Below, one piece after another: positions 30,568 through 43,210 of a stretch of 64,000 nucleotides of DNA. A program made the position numbers and the translations under genes. The notes beneath the pieces were generated by a model. That model was not told the origin of the DNA, searched no databases, and worked only from the letters and a program-made list of their open reading frames with translations. The stretch is from the NCBI GenBank assembly GCA_951812315.1, contig CATOSA010000032.1:1-64000 (forward strand), given 5' to 3'. Within the stretch, counting starts at the first letter, position 1. Each line of letters opens with the position of its first letter. Source of the DNA: an uncultured Burkholderiales bacterium (GTDB taxonomy: Bacteria; Pseudomonadota; Gammaproteobacteria; Burkholderiales; Eutrophovitaceae).

Positions 30568-30610
30568 GGATTCCTAAAAAATCCGGGACGGCGTTTCCGC
30601 CGTCCCGGAT
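30568..30610 (-). terminator. Terminator or attenuator between rpoC and rpsL
   Basis: A perfect 13-bp stem (30581-30593 with 30598-30610) with a 4-base loop is followed on the minus strand by TTTTTAGGAATCC. It lies about 98 bases past the rpoC stop. Its T-run runs into AGGA, the likely ribosome binding site of rpsL. It should separate rpoBC from str expression at least partly. I see no clear promoter between the two. Confidence 0.85.
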
Positions 30611-30707
30611 CGTATTTCCTGCGTATAAGCCCGCCGCTAGGGGAGTACTGCCGAAAACGGGGGGCCAAAAAAGAGACGCAGAATTCTATGGTTAGCGAAC
30701 ATTACTG

Positions 30708-33700
30708 TCAAGCAACCTGTTCATCTCCAGGCGTTTCGGCAGCCACTTCCTCGCCGAACAATGCTTCTTCGGAAATGACTTCGGCTTCTGCCTGTGCCTT
30801 GCGGTTGCGGTGATAGGCGAGACCGGTTCCGGCGGGGATCAGGCGGCCGACAATCACGTTCTCCTTGAGGCCGCGCAAATCGTCCTTCTTGCCCATAATC
30901 GCCGCTTCGGTCAGCACCCTGGTTGTTTCCTGGAATGAAGCCGCGGAAATAAACGAGTCGGTCGACAGTGAAGCCTTGGTGATGCCGAGAAGCATGTAAT
31001 CGTACGTCGCCGGTTTCTTGTCATCGGCGACGAGTTGATCATTTACTTCCAGCACCTCCGAACGTTCCACCTGCTCGCCTTGAATGAAATGCGAATCTCC
31101 CGAATCCGCTATCGTCACCCTGCGTAGCATCTGACGCACGATTACTTCAATGTGCTTGTCGTTGATCTTGACACCCTGCAATCGATAGACGTCCTGCACT
31201 TCGTCAATGATGTAACGCGCCAAAGCCTCTACACCGAGCAATCGCAAAATATCGTGCGGGTCGGGCGGTCCATCGACGATCATCTCGCCAGCGTTGACTA
31301 CCTGGCCATCATGCACCATCACATGCTTGTCCTTCGGGATAAGAAACTCGTGGGCAACGCCGTCCAAATCGGTGATCACCAGACGTTGCTTGCCCTTGGT
31401 GTCCTTGCCGAATGAAACCGTACCGGTAACGGCGGCGAGCACGCCCGCATCCTTGGGAGATCGCGCTTCGAACAGTTCGGCGACTCGAGGCAGACCGCCA
31501 GTGATGTCTCGAGTTTTGGACGTCTCCTGAGGAATGCGCGCCAGTACGTCTCCGACGCCGATCTCCTGGCCATCGCGTACCGTAATCACCGAATGTGTCG
31601 GGAAGGTAATGTTCACCGGCGTTTCAGTGCCCGCGATCTTGGCCTCAAGACCGTCACTGTCGATCAGCTTGATGCTGGGTCTGAGACCTTTCGATGCCGA
31701 CGTTGTACGGCGCTTCGAATCGATGACGACCAAGGTCGCCAAACCGGTAACGTCGTCAATTTGCCGGGCAACGGTCACGCCTTCTTCGACGTTCTCGAAT
31801 TTCACGCGGCCCGCATACTCGGTAATGATTGGACGAGTATGTGGTTCCCACGTCGCGAGTACCTTGCCCGCCTTCACGACCGCACCGTCAGTCGCATTCA
31901 ACGTAGCACCATATGGCACCTTGTGGCGCTCGCGCTCGCGCGACAGCTCATCAGCAATCAGTATTTCGCCGGAACGCGATATGACGACTTGCTCACCCGC
32001 CGCATTGGTTACATAGCGCATCTGCGGTGAAAACCGGACCGTGCCATTTGATTTCGACTCGATCTGGCTGGCAACCGCAGTACGCGATGCTGCGCCACCG
32101 ATGTGGAAGGTGCGCATCGTAAGCTGCGTGCCCGGTTCTCCGATCGATTGCGCCGCGATTACGCCAACGGCCTCTCCGATATTGACCGAGGACCCGCGCC
32201 CGAGATCGCGACCGTAACACTTGGTACACAAACCGTAGCGCGTCTCACAGGCAAGTGGTGTACGAACCTTGACTTCATCAATGCCGAGTTCCTCGATTTG
32301 GTCCACGGCTGCCTCATCGAGTAACGATGCCGATTCAACCAGCACGGAACCATCTTCCGGATTGATCACCTCATTGGCAGCGACGCGTCCGAGAATACGG
32401 TCACGCAATGGCTCCACGACTTCACCGCCCTCTACCAGAGCTTTCATCGTGAAGCCTTCGACCGTACCGCAGTCGTCCTCGACGACGACCAGATCCTGCG
32501 TGACATCAACAAGCCGCCTGGTCAGGTACCCCGAATTAGCGGTCTTCAGCGCTGTATCGGCAAGGCCTTTGCGCGCACCGTGCGTAGAAATAAAGTACTG
32601 CAGCACGTTCAGGCCTTCACGGAAGTTTGCAGTAATCGGCGTCTCGATAATCGATCCGTCCGGTTTCGCCATCAGCCCGCGCATGCCGGCGAGCTGCCGG
32701 ATCTGGGCAGCCGAGCCGCGCGCACCGGAGTCAGCCATCATGTAAATCGAGTTAAACGACTCCTGCATGATTTCGGCGCCCTTTTTATCCTTCATTGGCA
32801 CCATTTCGTTCTTCTTCTCGTCCCAATGCAGAACCGGCTCCTTGCCGAGCCGTTCCATCATTGCCTTGGCAACGAGATCGCCGGCGCGCCCCCAGATATC
32901 GACCACCTTGTTGTAGCGCTCGCCCTGGGTCACCAATCCCGAGGTGTACTGGGACTCGATGTCCAACACCTCTTTCTCGGCTGCCTCGATGAGCGATTCC
33001 TTCTCCTTTGGAATTTCCATGTCGTCGGCTGCAAATGACAATCCAGCGCGTGTGGCGTAGCTGAAGCCCATGTACATGAGTTTGTCGGCAAATATGACGG
33101 TCTTGCGCAATCCGCACGTCCGGAAACTGCCATTGATCAGGCGCGAAATCTCTTTCTTCTTGAGTGGCTTGTTAATTGCCGAAAACGGCAAACCCTCGGG
33201 CAGAATTTCTGACAGGAGTGAACGCCCAACGGTCGTTTCGTGACGAGTCAGTCTTTCTTCCAACTCGCCGTCGGCGCCTGCGACAAATTCCTTGATGCGC
33301 ACCTTGCATCGCGCCTGCAACTCGGCGTCCCCATTGTCATACGCACGCTGTACTTCCTTGACATCGGCAAACGCCATTCCTTCGCCACGTGCGCCAATTT
33401 TCTCTCGCGTCATGTAGTACAGACCGAGAACAATGTCCTGGGACGGAACGATGATCGGTTCGCCGTTGGCAGGAGACAAGATGTTGTTCGAGGACAACAT
33501 CAACGTGCGCGCTTCCATTTGCGCTTCCAGTGAAAGCGGCACATGTACCGCCATCTGGTCACCGTCAAAGTCGGCGTTGAACGCCGCGCATACGAGCGGA
33601 TGCAACTGGATTGCCTTGCCTTCGATCAGCACTGGCTCAAACGCCTGAATGCCGAGTCTGTGCAAGGTCGGGGCTCTGTTGAGCATGACCGGGTGCTCGC

Positions 33701-34949
33701 GAATGACATCTTCAAGAATGTCCCAGACTTCGGGAACTTCCTGCTCAACCAGCCGCTTGGCCGACTTGATGGTCGTCGCAAGGCCCAGCACTTCGAGCTT
33801 GTGGAAAATGAACGGCTTGAACAACTCCAGCGCCATCTTCTTCGGGAGACCGCACTGGTGTAACTTGAGTTGCGGTCCCACAACGATCACTGAACGGCCT
33901 GAATAATCTACGCGCTTGCCCAGCAGATTCTGCCGGAAACGTCCGCCCTTGCCCTTGATCATATCGGCAAGTGACTTGAGCGGTCTCTTGTTGGCACCGG
34001 TCATCGCCTTTCCACGCCGGCCATTGTCCAGCAATGAATCGACCGCCTCCTGAAGCATGCGCTTTTCGTTGCGCACGATAATCTCGGGCGCCTTCAGTTC
34101 GAGCAAGCGCTTCAGACGGTTGTTGCGGTTGATCACGCGCCGGTACAAATCATTGAGATCGGAAGTCGCAAAACGGCCACCGTCGAGCGGCACCAGTGGG
34201 CGCAGGTCAGGCGGCAACACCGGCAATACTTCCATGATCATCCATTCGGGCTTGATGCCGGACTTGTGGAACGCCCCAAGCACCTTCAGACGTTTGGCAA
34301 ACTTCTTGATCTTGGTTTCCGACTCGGTCGCGTCGAGATCGGCACGCAATTTTTCGATCTCGCTGCCAAGGTCAAGTTTGCGCAGCAGTTCGCGAACACC
34401 TTCGGCGCCCATGACGGCAGAGAACTCATCACCAAATTCTTCTATTTTTTCTATGTAGCTGTCGTCAGAGAGCAATTCACCGCGCTTGAGCGGCGTCATA
34501 CCCGGGTGGGTTACAACAAATGCTTCGAAGTAAAGCACTCGTTCGATATCACGCAGTGGAATGTCGAGCACCATACCGAGACGCGACGGCAGCGACTTGA
34601 GGAACCAGATATGCGCTACCGGGGACGCCAGTTCAATGTGACCCATGCGTTCGCGACGGACCTTGGACAACGTCACCTCGACACCGCACTTCTCGCAAAT
34701 CACGCCACGGTGCTTGAGACGTTTGTACTTGCCGCACAAACACTCATAATCCTTGACCGGTCCGAAAATTTTCGCGCAGAACAATCCGTCGCGTTCCGGT
34801 TTGAAGGTACGGTAGTTAATGGTCTCGGGCTTCTTTACTTCACCATACGACCATGAGCGGATCTTGTCCAGAGATGCAAGCCCAATGCGAATCGCATCAA
34901 ACTCTTCTTCCTGGGTTACCTGTTTAAACAGATCGAGCAATGCTTTCAT
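30708..34949 (-). CDS. rpoC: RNA polymerase beta' subunit
   Basis: This is the catalytic subunit of 1413 residues. It has an N-terminal zinc ribbon ([19 protein letters not shown] near residue 71), the active-site [20 protein letters not shown] near 456 with its three aspartates, and a second zinc site ([15 protein letters not shown] near 901). The trigger loop and bridge helix regions are present, including [20 protein letters not shown] near 793. It lies 67 bases after rpoB. Confidence 0.99.
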   Translation of the reverse strand: MKALLDLFKQVTQEEEFDAIRIGLASLDKIRSWSYGEVKKPETINYRTFKPERDGLFCAKIFGPVKDYECLCGKYKRLKHRGVICEKCGVEVTLSKVRRERMGHIELASPVAHIWFLKSLPSRLGMVLDIPLRDIERVLYFEAFVVTHPGMTPLKRGELLSDDSYIEKIEEFGDEFSAVMGAEGVRELLRKLDLGSEIEKLRADLDATESETKIKKFAKRLKVLGAFHKSGIKPEWMIMEVLPVLPPDLRPLVPLDGGRFATSDLNDLYRRVINRNNRLKRLLELKAPEIIVRNEKRMLQEAVDSLLDNGRRGKAMTGANKRPLKSLADMIKGKGGRFRQNLLGKRVDYSGRSVIVVGPQLKLHQCGLPKKMALELFKPFIFHKLEVLGLATTIKSAKRLVEQEVPEVWDILEDVIREHPVMLNRAPTLHRLGIQAFEPVLIEGKAIQLHPLVCAAFNADFDGDQMAVHVPLSLEAQMEARTLMLSSNNILSPANGEPIIVPSQDIVLGLYYMTREKIGARGEGMAFADVKEVQRAYDNGDAELQARCKVRIKEFVAGADGELEERLTRHETTVGRSLLSEILPEGLPFSAINKPLKKKEISRLINGSFRTCGLRKTVIFADKLMYMGFSYATRAGLSFAADDMEIPKEKESLIEAAEKEVLDIESQYTSGLVTQGERYNKVVDIWGRAGDLVAKAMMERLGKEPVLHWDEKKNEMVPMKDKKGAEIMQESFNSIYMMADSGARGSAAQIRQLAGMRGLMAKPDGSIIETPITANFREGLNVLQYFISTHGARKGLADTALKTANSGYLTRRLVDVTQDLVVVEDDCGTVEGFTMKALVEGGEVVEPLRDRILGRVAANEVINPEDGSVLVESASLLDEAAVDQIEELGIDEVKVRTPLACETRYGLCTKCYGRDLGRGSSVNIGEAVGVIAAQSIGEPGTQLTMRTFHIGGAASRTAVASQIESKSNGTVRFSPQMRYVTNAAGEQVVISRSGEILIADELSRERERHKVPYGATLNATDGAVVKAGKVLATWEPHTRPIITEYAGRVKFENVEEGVTVARQIDDVTGLATLVVIDSKRRTTSASKGLRPSIKLIDSDGLEAKIAGTETPVNITFPTHSVITVRDGQEIGVGDVLARIPQETSKTRDITGGLPRVAELFEARSPKDAGVLAAVTGTVSFGKDTKGKQRLVITDLDGVAHEFLIPKDKHVMVHDGQVVNAGEMIVDGPPDPHDILRLLGVEALARYIIDEVQDVYRLQGVKINDKHIEVIVRQMLRRVTIADSGDSHFIQGEQVERSEVLEVNDQLVADDKKPATYDYMLLGITKASLSTDSFISAASFQETTRVLTEAAIMGKKDDLRGLKENVIVGRLIPAGTGLAYHRNRKAQAEAEVISEEALFGEEVAAETPGDEQVA

Positions 34950-35016
34950 TCTCGGCTCCTTGAATACTTTTGTCAGTTAGTCCGTGGCTACTAAATTCGT
35001 CCGTGATCGATCCCGA

Positions 35017-38000
35017 TCAACGCCGCTCGAGATCGATATCGATCACCAGCGAGCGGATTTCCTTAACCAGCACGTTGAACGATTCCGGCATACCCGCATC
35101 GATCTTGTGCTCGCCCTTGACTATGTTTTCGTAAACCTTGGTACGTCCCGAGACGTCGTCCGACTTCACGGTTAGCATCTCCTGCAGCGTGTAGGAGGCG
35201 CCGTAGGCTTCCAGTGCCCATACTTCCATCTCGCCGAAACGCTGACCACCGAACTGCGCCTTACCGCCCAACGGCTGCTGGGTTACGAGGGAGTACGGTC
35301 CAGTCGATCGCGCATGCATTTTGTCGTCGACAAGGTGATGCAGTTTCAGTATGTGCATGTAGCCAACTGTTACCGGCCGATCGAACGGTTCGCCAGTACG
35401 TCCGTCGATCAACTCGACATGACCGCTGCGCGGCACGCTGGCGAGGTCGAGCATCGTCTTGATCTCGCTTTCCTGGGCGCCATCGAATACCGGAGTGGCG
35501 AATGGAACCCCATCCATCAGGTTGCGGCACAGATCGACCACTTCTTCATCGCTGAGTTCATTGATCGTTTCTGTTTTTCCACTCGAGTTATAAATCGGCG
35601 TCAACGCCTTGCGCAGATCACTGACCTTCGACTGCGCCTTGATCATGTCGCCAATCCGGTTACCCAGACCCTTGGCAGCCCAGCCGAGGTGCGTTTCCAG
35701 GATCTGGCCGACATTCATCCGTGACGGCACGCCAAGCGGGTTAAGCACAATATCGACTGGCGTACCGTCGGCCATGTGCGGCATGTCCTCGATCGGTACG
35801 ATCTTTGAAATCACGCCCTTGTTTCCATGCCGGCCCGCCATCTTGTCACCCGGTTGCAATCGACGTTTGACAGCGAGATAGACCTTTACCATTTTCTGCA
35901 CACCCGGCGGCAACTCATCACCCGAGGTCAGTTTCTTCTTCTTCTCGGCAAACTTCTCGTCAAACCCGACTCGCGCCTGCTCAAGACCTTCGCGCAATTG
36001 TTCGAGCTGCTTGGCCGCGTCCTCGCTGGTCAGCCGGATGTCAAACCACTCGTGCGGCGATACGTCCTGCAAGTATGCCTTGGTGATTTTCGAGCCCTTG
36101 GTGATTTTTGCCGGCCCGCCGTTAGCGCTCTTGCCGGTAACCAGCCGTTCCACGCGCTCGAACGTATCAGTTTCGACGATACGCATCTGGTCGTTGAGGT
36201 CTTGCCTGTATCGATTGAGTTCTTCATCAATGATGGTTTGGGCACGCTTGTCACGCTCAATGCCTTCGCGCGTAAACACCTGCACATCAATGACCGTTCC
36301 CGACATGCCCGAAGGCACGCGCAAAGATGTGTCTTTTACGTCAGATGCTTTCTCACCGAAGATTGCGCGCAGCAACTTCTCTTCCGGTGTGAGCTGGGTT
36401 TCCCCTTTTGGCGTAACCTTGCCCACCAATACGTCACCCGATTCAACCTCGGCGCCGATATACACAATGCCGGATTCGTCAAGTCGTGCAAGCTGGACTT
36501 CAGACAGGTTGGAGATATCGCGAGTGATCTCTTCCGGCCCGAGTTTGGTATCGCGTGCCACGACTGACAATTCTTCAATATGGATAGAAGTAAAGCGATC
36601 CTCTGCAACAACCCGCTCGGATATCAGAATCGAATCTTCAAAGTTATAGCCGTTCCACGGCATGAATGCGACCAGCAGGTTCTGCCCGAGCGCAAGCTCA
36701 CCCATATCTGTCGATGCTCCGTCAGCGATCACGTCGCCACGGGAAATTGCATCGCCGGGCTTGACGATCGGGCGCTGATTGATATTGGTGTTTTGATTGG
36801 AACGGGTATATTTCACAAGATTGTAGATGTCGACACCAATCTCGCCCGCGAGTGTTTCATCGTCGTTTACTCTCACCACGATGCGCGATGCGTCAACATA
36901 GTCGACGGCCCCGCCACGCAATGCCTGCACCGCAGTGCCGGAATCAATCGCCACAGTGCGCTCGATACCGGTGCCGACCAGCGTTTTCTCTGCGCGAAGG
37001 CAGGGAACAGCCTGGCGCTGCATGTTCGAACCCATCAGCGCACGGTTTGCGTCATCGTGCTCAAGAAACGGAATAAGCGACGCAGCTACCGACACAATTT
37101 GTGAAGGGGCGACGTCCATAAACTGAACGCGATCGGCCGGCATCAGGCTGAATTCGTTGCAATATCGGCAGGAAACAATCTCGTCGAGGAGCTTGCCTTT
37201 CTTGTCGACCGCCGCGTTCGCCTGCGCGATTACGTACTGCCCTTCATTAATAGCAGACAGAAACTCGATCTCGTCAGTGACACGCCCTTTTGCAACGCGT
37301 CGATAGGGTGTTTCCAGAAAGCCATATTCATTGGTACGTGCGTACAGCGCAAGTGAGTTGATCAGACCAATATTCGGACCTTCCGGTGTCTCAATCGGAC
37401 ATACCCTGCCGTAATGGGTTGGATGCACATCACGCACTTCGAACCCTGCACGCTCACGCGTCAATCCGCCGGGGCCAAGCGCAGACACGCGGCGCTTGTG
37501 TGTAATCTCCGATAGCGGGTTGGTCTGATCCATAAACTGCGACAGTTGGGATGAACCGAAGAATTCACGTACCGCGGCAGATATCGGCTTCGCGTTGATC
37601 AAATCATGCGGCATCAGATTGTCCGATTCCGCTTGCGACAGCCGTTCACGTACCGCGCGCTCGACACGTACCAGACCGGCCCGGAACTGATTCTCGGCCA
37701 GTTCACCGACCGACCGAACGCGACGATTGCCCAGATGGTCAATGTCATCGATCTCGCCACGTCCGTTGCGAAGTTCCAGCAAAATGCCGATAACGGCAAT
37801 GATGTCTTCGTTAGAGAGCGTACTTTCGCCTTCGGGGCCACGTTCGCCTACGGCCTTGTAGAAGTTCTTCATCCATTCCGCAGTCTTGTCATCGACATGA
37901 TCAGGGTAGGCACGGCGATTGAATTTCATGCGACCGACTGCCGAAAGGTCATAACGCTCCGGCGCATAAAACAAGCCGTTGAACAGGGTTTTTACCGAGT

Positions 38001-39150
38001 CCTCGGTCGGCGGTTCGCCGGGCCGCATCATGCGATAGACGGCGACCTGCGCTGCAAGTTGATCGGCGGTTTCGTCAGCGCGCAGGGTCTGGGAAATGTA
38101 TGCACCCTGGTCGAGATCGTTGACGTACAGCGTCTTGATCTCCTTGACGCCGGCTTCGCGTAGTTTTTCCAGTAACTCTTCGGTGATTTCATCGTTCGCA
38201 TTTCCGACGATTTCACCTGTCTCGGTATTGATGATGTTGTTGGCAAGCACCCGCCCAACGAGGAACTCGTCGTCCACCACTACCTTTTTGAGTCCGGCTT
38301 GCTCCATTTCGCGCACGTGCTTGACGGTAATGCGCTTGTCCTTCTCGACAATGAGTTTGCCCTGCTTGGTCTGGATATCGAAACGGGCAGTTTCGCCGCG
38401 CATGCGCTCGGCCTTAAGCTCGAATTCAATCCCTTTCTTGCCAAAGAAGAACGTGTCAAACACGTAGAACATCGACAGAATTTGCTCAGGCGTCATGCCA
38501 ATTGCCTTGAGCAATACACTTACCGGCAGTTTGCGCCGGCGATCGATGCGGAAGAACAGAGAGTCCTTCGGATCAAATTCGAAATCGAGCCACGATCCAC
38601 GGTAAGGAATGATGCGGGCCGAGAACAACAGTTTTCCTGAAGAATGCGTCTTGCCGCGGTCATGTTCGAAGAACACGCCAGGCGAGCGATGCAATTGGGA
38701 CACAATCACCCGCTCGGTGCCGTTGATCACAAACGAACCCGTGTTTGTCATCAAGGGCATTTCACCCATGTAGACTTCCTGCTCCTTGGCTTCCTTGATG
38801 GTCGGTTTCGCGGCTTCCTTGTCCATAATGGTCAGCCGCACTTTTGCACGCAGTGGCACTGCATATGTCAGCCCACGTTGCTGGCATTCCTTGACATCAA
38901 ATGGCGGTACGCCGAGCCGGTAACTGACGAACTCAAGACGGGCATTTCCAGAATGACTCGATATCGGGAAAATCGACTGGAATGCCGCTTGCAGCCCCTG
39001 GTGCTTTCGTTTGTCCGGGTCTGTGTCCGCCTGAAGGAACGACGCGAAAGACTGTAGCTGGGTTGTCAGTAAATACGGAACCGGCAAAACACTTGCGCGC
39101 TTTGCAAAACTTTTGCGAATCCGCTTCTTTTCAGTAAAGGAATAAGCCAT
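35017..39150 (-). CDS. rpoB: RNA polymerase beta subunit
   Basis: The protein has 1377 residues. The rifampicin-binding cluster reads [20 protein letters not shown] and continues [14 protein letters not shown] near residue 528-560. It matches the sensitive consensus, with Thr in the DQTN position as in other Betaproteobacteria. C-terminal conserved blocks include [17 protein letters not shown] near 1095 and [20 protein letters not shown] near 1310. It follows rplL after a 347-base structured gap. Confidence 0.99.
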   Translation of the reverse strand: MAYSFTEKKRIRKSFAKRASVLPVPYLLTTQLQSFASFLQADTDPDKRKHQGLQAAFQSIFPISSHSGNARLEFVSYRLGVPPFDVKECQQRGLTYAVPLRAKVRLTIMDKEAAKPTIKEAKEQEVYMGEMPLMTNTGSFVINGTERVIVSQLHRSPGVFFEHDRGKTHSSGKLLFSARIIPYRGSWLDFEFDPKDSLFFRIDRRRKLPVSVLLKAIGMTPEQILSMFYVFDTFFFGKKGIEFELKAERMRGETARFDIQTKQGKLIVEKDKRITVKHVREMEQAGLKKVVVDDEFLVGRVLANNIINTETGEIVGNANDEITEELLEKLREAGVKEIKTLYVNDLDQGAYISQTLRADETADQLAAQVAVYRMMRPGEPPTEDSVKTLFNGLFYAPERYDLSAVGRMKFNRRAYPDHVDDKTAEWMKNFYKAVGERGPEGESTLSNEDIIAVIGILLELRNGRGEIDDIDHLGNRRVRSVGELAENQFRAGLVRVERAVRERLSQAESDNLMPHDLINAKPISAAVREFFGSSQLSQFMDQTNPLSEITHKRRVSALGPGGLTRERAGFEVRDVHPTHYGRVCPIETPEGPNIGLINSLALYARTNEYGFLETPYRRVAKGRVTDEIEFLSAINEGQYVIAQANAAVDKKGKLLDEIVSCRYCNEFSLMPADRVQFMDVAPSQIVSVAASLIPFLEHDDANRALMGSNMQRQAVPCLRAEKTLVGTGIERTVAIDSGTAVQALRGGAVDYVDASRIVVRVNDDETLAGEIGVDIYNLVKYTRSNQNTNINQRPIVKPGDAISRGDVIADGASTDMGELALGQNLLVAFMPWNGYNFEDSILISERVVAEDRFTSIHIEELSVVARDTKLGPEEITRDISNLSEVQLARLDESGIVYIGAEVESGDVLVGKVTPKGETQLTPEEKLLRAIFGEKASDVKDTSLRVPSGMSGTVIDVQVFTREGIERDKRAQTIIDEELNRYRQDLNDQMRIVETDTFERVERLVTGKSANGGPAKITKGSKITKAYLQDVSPHEWFDIRLTSEDAAKQLEQLREGLEQARVGFDEKFAEKKKKLTSGDELPPGVQKMVKVYLAVKRRLQPGDKMAGRHGNKGVISKIVPIEDMPHMADGTPVDIVLNPLGVPSRMNVGQILETHLGWAAKGLGNRIGDMIKAQSKVSDLRKALTPIYNSSGKTETINELSDEEVVDLCRNLMDGVPFATPVFDGAQESEIKTMLDLASVPRSGHVELIDGRTGEPFDRPVTVGYMHILKLHHLVDDKMHARSTGPYSLVTQQPLGGKAQFGGQRFGEMEVWALEAYGASYTLQEMLTVKSDDVSGRTKVYENIVKGEHKIDAGMPESFNVLVKEIRSLVIDIDLERR

Positions 39151-39497
39151 GGAATCTCCGAATCACGACAAGGATCAGCATTGGCTGCTCCTTGTGCTCA
39201 TCGACTGGTGATTAAAAGCTTGGTGGTTGGCCTCTACCAACCGCTGGCTGACAACCGCGGAGAACCCGCGATCCGACCAAACCTGTCCCTTGCAGTCGCG
39301 TCAAAGGACAAAGAGAAACTGTTGCGACAGCTTTTCTTTAGCCTCTCTACTGCTCATTTTTGCCCTGCTGTACTTCCCCTGCATTCTCCGAATTGCCAAG
39401 TGGCGGACAGTACTCATCGTCCGCCACCCGCAATACACTCTAACTCTACGTCGCTCCGTTAGTTCAGAAAGACGAGAGCATGCCGAAAAACAAAAGC
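39151..39497 (-). promoter_or_regulatory. Structured rplL-rpoB intercistronic region
   Basis: These 347 bases have no gene. A 9-bp stem (39400-39408 with 39419-39427, GTGGCGGAC/GTCCGCCAC) lies nearer rplL. A 6-bp stem (GGTTGG 39225-39230 with CCAACC 39237-39242) lies nearer rpoB. Neither has a T-tract. In E. coli this gap holds an attenuator and an RNase III processing site; the same role here is inference. Confidence 0.55.
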
Positions 39498-39881
39498 CTA
39501 CTTGACCTCGACCGTTGCACCGGCCTCTTCCAGCTGCTTCTTGATATCTTCGGCTTCTTTCTTGGACACACCTTCCTTGACAGGCTTGGGCGCTCCATCG
39601 ACAAGGTCTTTCGCTTCCTTCAGGCCAAGAGCGGTAATTGCGCGCACCGCCTTAATGACGCTGACCTTGTTGTCACCGAAACTGGCCAGGACGACCGCAA
39701 ATTCGGACTGCTCTTCGGCCGCGGCAGCGCCAGCGCCTCCGGCCGCCGGTGCGGCAACCGAAACTGCGGCGGCAGCCGCAGACACATTGAATTTCTCTTC
39801 CATTTCCTTGATGAGCTCTGACAGCTCAAGGACGCTCATGTTTGCAATCGCGTCCATTATTTCAGCTCTGGCAACAGCCAT
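39498..39881 (-). CDS. rplL: 50S ribosomal protein L7/L12
   Basis: This stalk protein recruits translational GTPases. The protein has 127 residues. An N-terminal dimerisation helix ([20 protein letters not shown]) leads to an Ala/Gly-rich hinge near 35-55 and a C-terminal domain with [20 protein letters not shown] near 92. It is 60 bases after rplJ and is normally made in several copies per ribosome. Confidence 0.98.
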   Translation of the reverse strand: MAVARAEIMDAIANMSVLELSELIKEMEEKFNVSAAAAAVSVAAPAAGGAGAAAAEEQSEFAVVLASFGDNKVSVIKAVRAITALGLKEAKDLVDGAPKPVKEGVSKKEAEDIKKQLEEAGATVEVK

Positions 39882-39941
39882 GATTCTTCTCTCCTGAATA
39901 TCGAAATAGTTGCGTATAAGAAGTGCTGTATTTAAAAAACG

Positions 39942-40472
39942 TTATGCAGCCTGTTTCTCTTTCTCGTCCCTGACAGCAGCAAGCGCACGTACGAACTTGG
40001 TCGGCACCTCATTGACGGTGCGTACAAATTTCGCGATGGACGCCTGCATCGTGCCTAGCAGTTTTGCGAGCAATTCATCGCGGCTTGGCAACGCCGCCAG
40101 ATTCGAGACATCCGCTACGGACATCATCTGGTTTGGCATTGCCCCTGCCTTAATGACCAACTTCTTGTTGCTCTTTGCAAACTCGTTAAGTACTTTTGCA
40201 ACAGCGACTGGATCCTCCGAGATGCCATAAGCCAGCGGACCATACATATGCTCGGTCAGCTTCTCGAAAGGCGTGCCGGCGAAAGCACGTCGAGCCAGGG
40301 TGTTCTTGAAGATGCGCAGATATACACCCTGATTACGGGCATTACTCCGCAACTGGGTCATATCATGAACGCCAAGGCCGCGATAATCGGCAAGCACGAT
40401 GGCCTGAGCCTGCTCGAGCTTGCTGGTCACTTCTGCGACGACCGCTTTCTTTTCCTCTAGATTGAGACTCAA
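39942..40472 (-). CDS. rplJ: 50S ribosomal protein L10
   Basis: L10 anchors L7/L12 dimers to the ribosome and represses its own mRNA in other bacteria. The protein has 176 residues, starting [20 protein letters not shown], with [20 protein letters not shown] near residue 34. The start is TTG or a nearby codon, with AGGAGGG upstream. Its leader holds a three-way-junction structure. Confidence 0.96.
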   Translation of the reverse strand: MSLNLEEKKAVVAEVTSKLEQAQAIVLADYRGLGVHDMTQLRSNARNQGVYLRIFKNTLARRAFAGTPFEKLTEHMYGPLAYGISEDPVAVAKVLNEFAKSNKKLVIKAGAMPNQMMSVADVSNLAALPSRDELLAKLLGTMQASIAKFVRTVNEVPTKFVRALAAVRDEKEKQAA

Positions 40473-40637
40473 GGTCTACCCTCCTGAAGGTTCATATCGA
40501 GACTCAGGCATACATCATTCGAATGAGTCCCACCCGTTTAATAGCGGTCCTAGATCCAGGAACTAACCATGATGCGCCATTCATGCCGGCGCATTCCTTT
40601 GGTATATCCAACACTGTTTCCCCGGTTACGCTATCTG

Positions 40638-40690
40638 CGCAGGACGTCAAACTACAAACACTGACGATTAAGCCCCGACGGGCTCCTGCG
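40638..40690 (-). promoter_or_regulatory. Candidate ribosomal protein L10 leader (three-way junction)
   Basis: Within the 304-base rplA-rplJ gap, CGCAGG (40638-40643) pairs with CCTGCG (40685-40690). It encloses two arms: CGTCA/TGACG (40645-40649 with 40662-40666) and AGCCC/GGGCT (40671-40675 with 40680-40684, 4-base loop). A closed three-way junction upstream of rplJ is what the L10-binding leader looks like in other bacteria. I did not verify the kink-turn. Confidence 0.55.
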
Positions 40691-40776
40691 GTCTTTGACA
40701 GCTCTGGCCATTCCCACGATTGCGAAAAGGCCAGACCCCAAAGTTCGTCAACAACAATTCCGTACAAATAAAGCAG

Positions 40777-41472
40777 TCAAGTGGTCAGGCTTGATTGATC
40801 CACCCTGACACCAGGCCCCATACTGCTGGCGACCGAAATCCTTTTCAGATACACGCCTTTTGCACCTGCCGGTCTCGCCTTGTTGAGCGCATCGAGCAGC
40901 GAATGAAAATTCTCTGCCAACGCATCCGCTTCAAACGAAGCACGTCCGATCGAGCAATGAATAATCCCCGATTTATCAGTCCGGTATTGAACCTGGCCTG
41001 CTTTCGCATTTTTAACCGCTTCCGCTACGTTGGGCGTTACCGTACCAACCTTCGGATTCGGCATAAGACCGCGCGGACCGAGTATCTGACCCAGTTGACC
41101 GACCACGCGCATCGCATCTGGTGTGGCGATAGCGATGTCGAATTCAATATTTCCCGATTTGACAGTGTCAGCAAGATCTTCGAAGCCGACGACATCGGCA
41201 CCGGCTTCGCTTGCTTCCTTTGCCTTGTCCGCCTGCGCGAACACGGCAACCCTTACTGTCTTGCCGGTGCCCTTTGGCATCACCGCCGAGCCGCGAATCA
41301 GTTGGTCCGATTTCTTTGCATCTATGCCGAGATTTACGGCCACATCGATCGACTCATCAAACTTGGCCGTCGCATTCTGCCTGGCAAGTTCTAGCGCCTC
41401 GGCAAGAGGATAAGTTTTTGCGCGATCGACATTGGCGCGCACCGCTTTGACCCTTTTCGATACATTTGCCAT
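40777..41472 (-). CDS. rplA: 50S ribosomal protein L1
   Basis: L1 forms the mobile stalk that moves deacylated tRNA and represses the L11 operon in E. coli. ATG 41472 ([20 protein letters not shown]) yields the normal 231 residues; in-frame codons further upstream overlap rplK and are unconserved. The signature region [20 protein letters not shown] is near residue 122. It starts one base after the rplK stop. Confidence 0.98.
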   Translation of the reverse strand: MANVSKRVKAVRANVDRAKTYPLAEALELARQNATAKFDESIDVAVNLGIDAKKSDQLIRGSAVMPKGTGKTVRVAVFAQADKAKEASEAGADVVGFEDLADTVKSGNIEFDIAIATPDAMRVVGQLGQILGPRGLMPNPKVGTVTPNVAEAVKNAKAGQVQYRTDKSGIIHCSIGRASFEADALAENFHSLLDALNKARPAGAKGVYLKRISVASSMGPGVRVDQSSLTT

Positions 41473-41473
41473 G

Positions 41474-41905
41474 TCAGAGTCCCTCCACGTCAACGCCCAT
41501 ACTACGCGCGGTGCCGGCAACCGTTTTCATCGCCGCTTCCATATCGGCGGCATTCAGGTCCGGCATTTTCGTCTTGGCAATATCTTCAACCTGAGCTCGC
41601 GTCAGTACGCCAACCTTGCCCGTGTGCGGCACCGGGCTGCCCTTGTCCAGCTTTAGTGCTTTCTTGATCAGCACCGAAGCTGGCGGCGTCTTGATGATGA
41701 ACGTGAAACTCTTGTCGGCGTAGGCAGTGATAACCACCGGCAACGGCAACCCCGGTTCATGGCTCTGGGTTTGCGAATTGAAGGCCTTGCAAAACTCCAT
41801 AATGTTCAAGCCGCGCTGACCAAGTGCAGGACCAATCGGTGGACTGGGATTGGCCTTGCCTGCGGGCACCTGCAGCTTGATAAATCCTTCTACTTTCTTT
41901 GCCAC
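41474..41905 (-). CDS. rplK: 50S ribosomal protein L11
   Basis: L11 is in the GTPase-associated centre and is needed for RelA activation. The protein has 143 residues. The start is GTG 41905 with GAGGAG upstream. The N-terminal [20 protein letters not shown] near residue 10 and C-terminal [13 protein letters not shown] are normal. Confidence 0.98.
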   Translation of the reverse strand: MAKKVEGFIKLQVPAGKANPSPPIGPALGQRGLNIMEFCKAFNSQTQSHEPGLPLPVVITAYADKSFTFIIKTPPASVLIKKALKLDKGSPVPHTGKVGVLTRAQVEDIAKTKMPDLNAADMEAAMKTVAGTARSMGVDVEGL

Positions 41906-42119
41906 GTCTAAACTCCTCTAGAGAGTGGGTGCCAACGCACGCCTCGCGGGCGCGCTCCCCGTTGTTCCAGCCATGTATGACACACAACCATCTGCTCGTC
42001 CGTGCCGCCGATTTCCAAACTGTCCGGACAATTCGGGTCCGTTACGCGGCCCCGTTTGCTTCAGCACTGCCATGTTTCAGAACAGCTATATATCAGAACA
42101 GCTGTTTTTCCGGACTGCT
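41906..42119 (-). promoter_or_regulatory. nusG-rplK intergenic region (leader of the L11 cluster)
   Basis: The 214 bases hold no gene. A short hairpin (CGGAC 42025-42029 with GTCCG 42037-42041) and two copies of a 12-base unit TCAGAACAGCT(A/G) at 42077-42088 and 42093-42104 are visible. L1 usually binds here in other bacteria. I could not define that site. Confidence 0.35.
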
Positions 42120-42653
42120 TCAAGCCTTTTCTACCTGGCTGAATTCCAGTTCTACCGGCGTCGAGCGTCCAAAGATGGACACCGATACCCTCAGCTTGCT
42201 TTTGTCATAGTTCACTTCTTCGACGTTGCCATGGAAGTCGGTAAACGGCCCTTCCTTGACGCGCACACCCTCGCCGACCTCGAACAGGGTTTTCGGCTTC
42301 GGCTTCTCCACCCCCTCCTGGATCTGATCCAGGATGTTCTGCACTTCGCGCTTGCTGATCGGCGCAGGCTTGTTCGCCGTACCGCCAACGAATCCGGTCA
42401 CTTTTGGCGTGTTCTTTATCAAATGCCAACTGTCGTCGGTCATTTCCATCTCAACCAAGACGTAGCCGGGGAAAAATTTGCGCTCGCTTATCGCCTTCTG
42501 GCCAGCTTTCATCTCGACGACCTCTTCGACCGGTACGAGAATCTGGCCAAAAAGGTCCTGCATTCCGGCGCGCTCGATGCGCTCCGCCAGTGTGCGTTTG
42601 ACGCTTTTCTCGAAGCCGGAATAGGCGTGAACCACATACCACTTCTTTGCCAT
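42120..42653 (-). CDS. nusG: Transcription termination/antitermination factor NusG
   Basis: NusG binds RNA polymerase and links it to Rho or to S10 of the leading ribosome. ATG 42653 ([20 protein letters not shown]) gives 177 residues, the normal length. The NGN domain is followed by a KOW motif ([20 protein letters not shown] near 125). Its ATG shares one base with the secE stop (TAATG), so translation is coupled. Confidence 0.98.
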   Translation of the reverse strand: MAKKWYVVHAYSGFEKSVKRTLAERIERAGMQDLFGQILVPVEEVVEMKAGQKAISERKFFPGYVLVEMEMTDDSWHLIKNTPKVTGFVGGTANKPAPISKREVQNILDQIQEGVEKPKPKTLFEVGEGVRVKEGPFTDFHGNVEEVNYDKSKLRVSVSIFGRSTPVELEFSQVEKA

Positions 42654-43000
42654 TATGTCTCCGTGCCCATAAGCATGCGTATCAGTGTCGCCAAAATCGA
42701 ATCCACACCCCATAGAAACACTGCCATTACGAAAACGAATGCGAGCACCAGGCCGGTACTTTGAATCGTCTCCTTTCGCGAAGGCCAGACAACCTTTCTG
42801 GTTTCAACAACCGATTCGCGCGCAAATACGACGAACACTTTTCCAGGCACGCTCGTCCAGGCCACCAGTGCTGCGATTATCAGCGCGACGATAAACGCTG
42901 CGACGCGCACAACCTGCGGGCTTTCGGATAAAACATAGAAGCCCGAGATACCGACCCCAATGATCAATATCGACAGGCCAAGCTTGATTTTGTCTAACAT
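42653..43000 (-). CDS. secE: Preprotein translocase subunit SecE
   Basis: SecE clamps and stabilises SecY. The protein has 115 residues with three hydrophobic segments (near 7-25, 32-50 and 82-100), the long enterobacterial type. The conserved cytoplasmic amphipathic segment [20 protein letters not shown] is near residue 62. It lies between tRNA-Trp and nusG, the classic position. Confidence 0.97.
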   Translation of the reverse strand: MLDKIKLGLSILIIGVGISGFYVLSESPQVVRVAAFIVALIIAALVAWTSVPGKVFVVFARESVVETRKVVWPSRKETIQSTGLVLAFVFVMAVFLWGVDSILATLIRMLMGTET

Positions 43001-43064
43001 TCAGCGTTTCTTTACATTTACGTCCCAGACAGAAACCCGCAACAGGATTCGCGTAGCCCCGATA

Positions 43065-43140
43065 TGGCAGGCCAGGAGGGTCTCGAACCCCCAACCTTCG
43101 GTTTTGGAGACCGACGCTCTACCAATTGAGCTACTGGCCT
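43065..43140 (-). tRNA. tRNA-Trp (CCA anticodon)
   Basis: The gene has 76 bases including an encoded 3' CCA. The acceptor stem AGGCCAG pairs with CTGGCCT, with discriminator G. The anticodon loop reads CTCCAAA. It lies between tuf copy 2 and secE, as usual in Betaproteobacteria. Confidence 0.97.
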
Positions 43141-43210
43141 GTATTTTTCGCAGTTCAGAACGTTATGTGACTATCTTGAATTGCTCGAGTGCCAACTTTC
43201 CTGAACTCAA

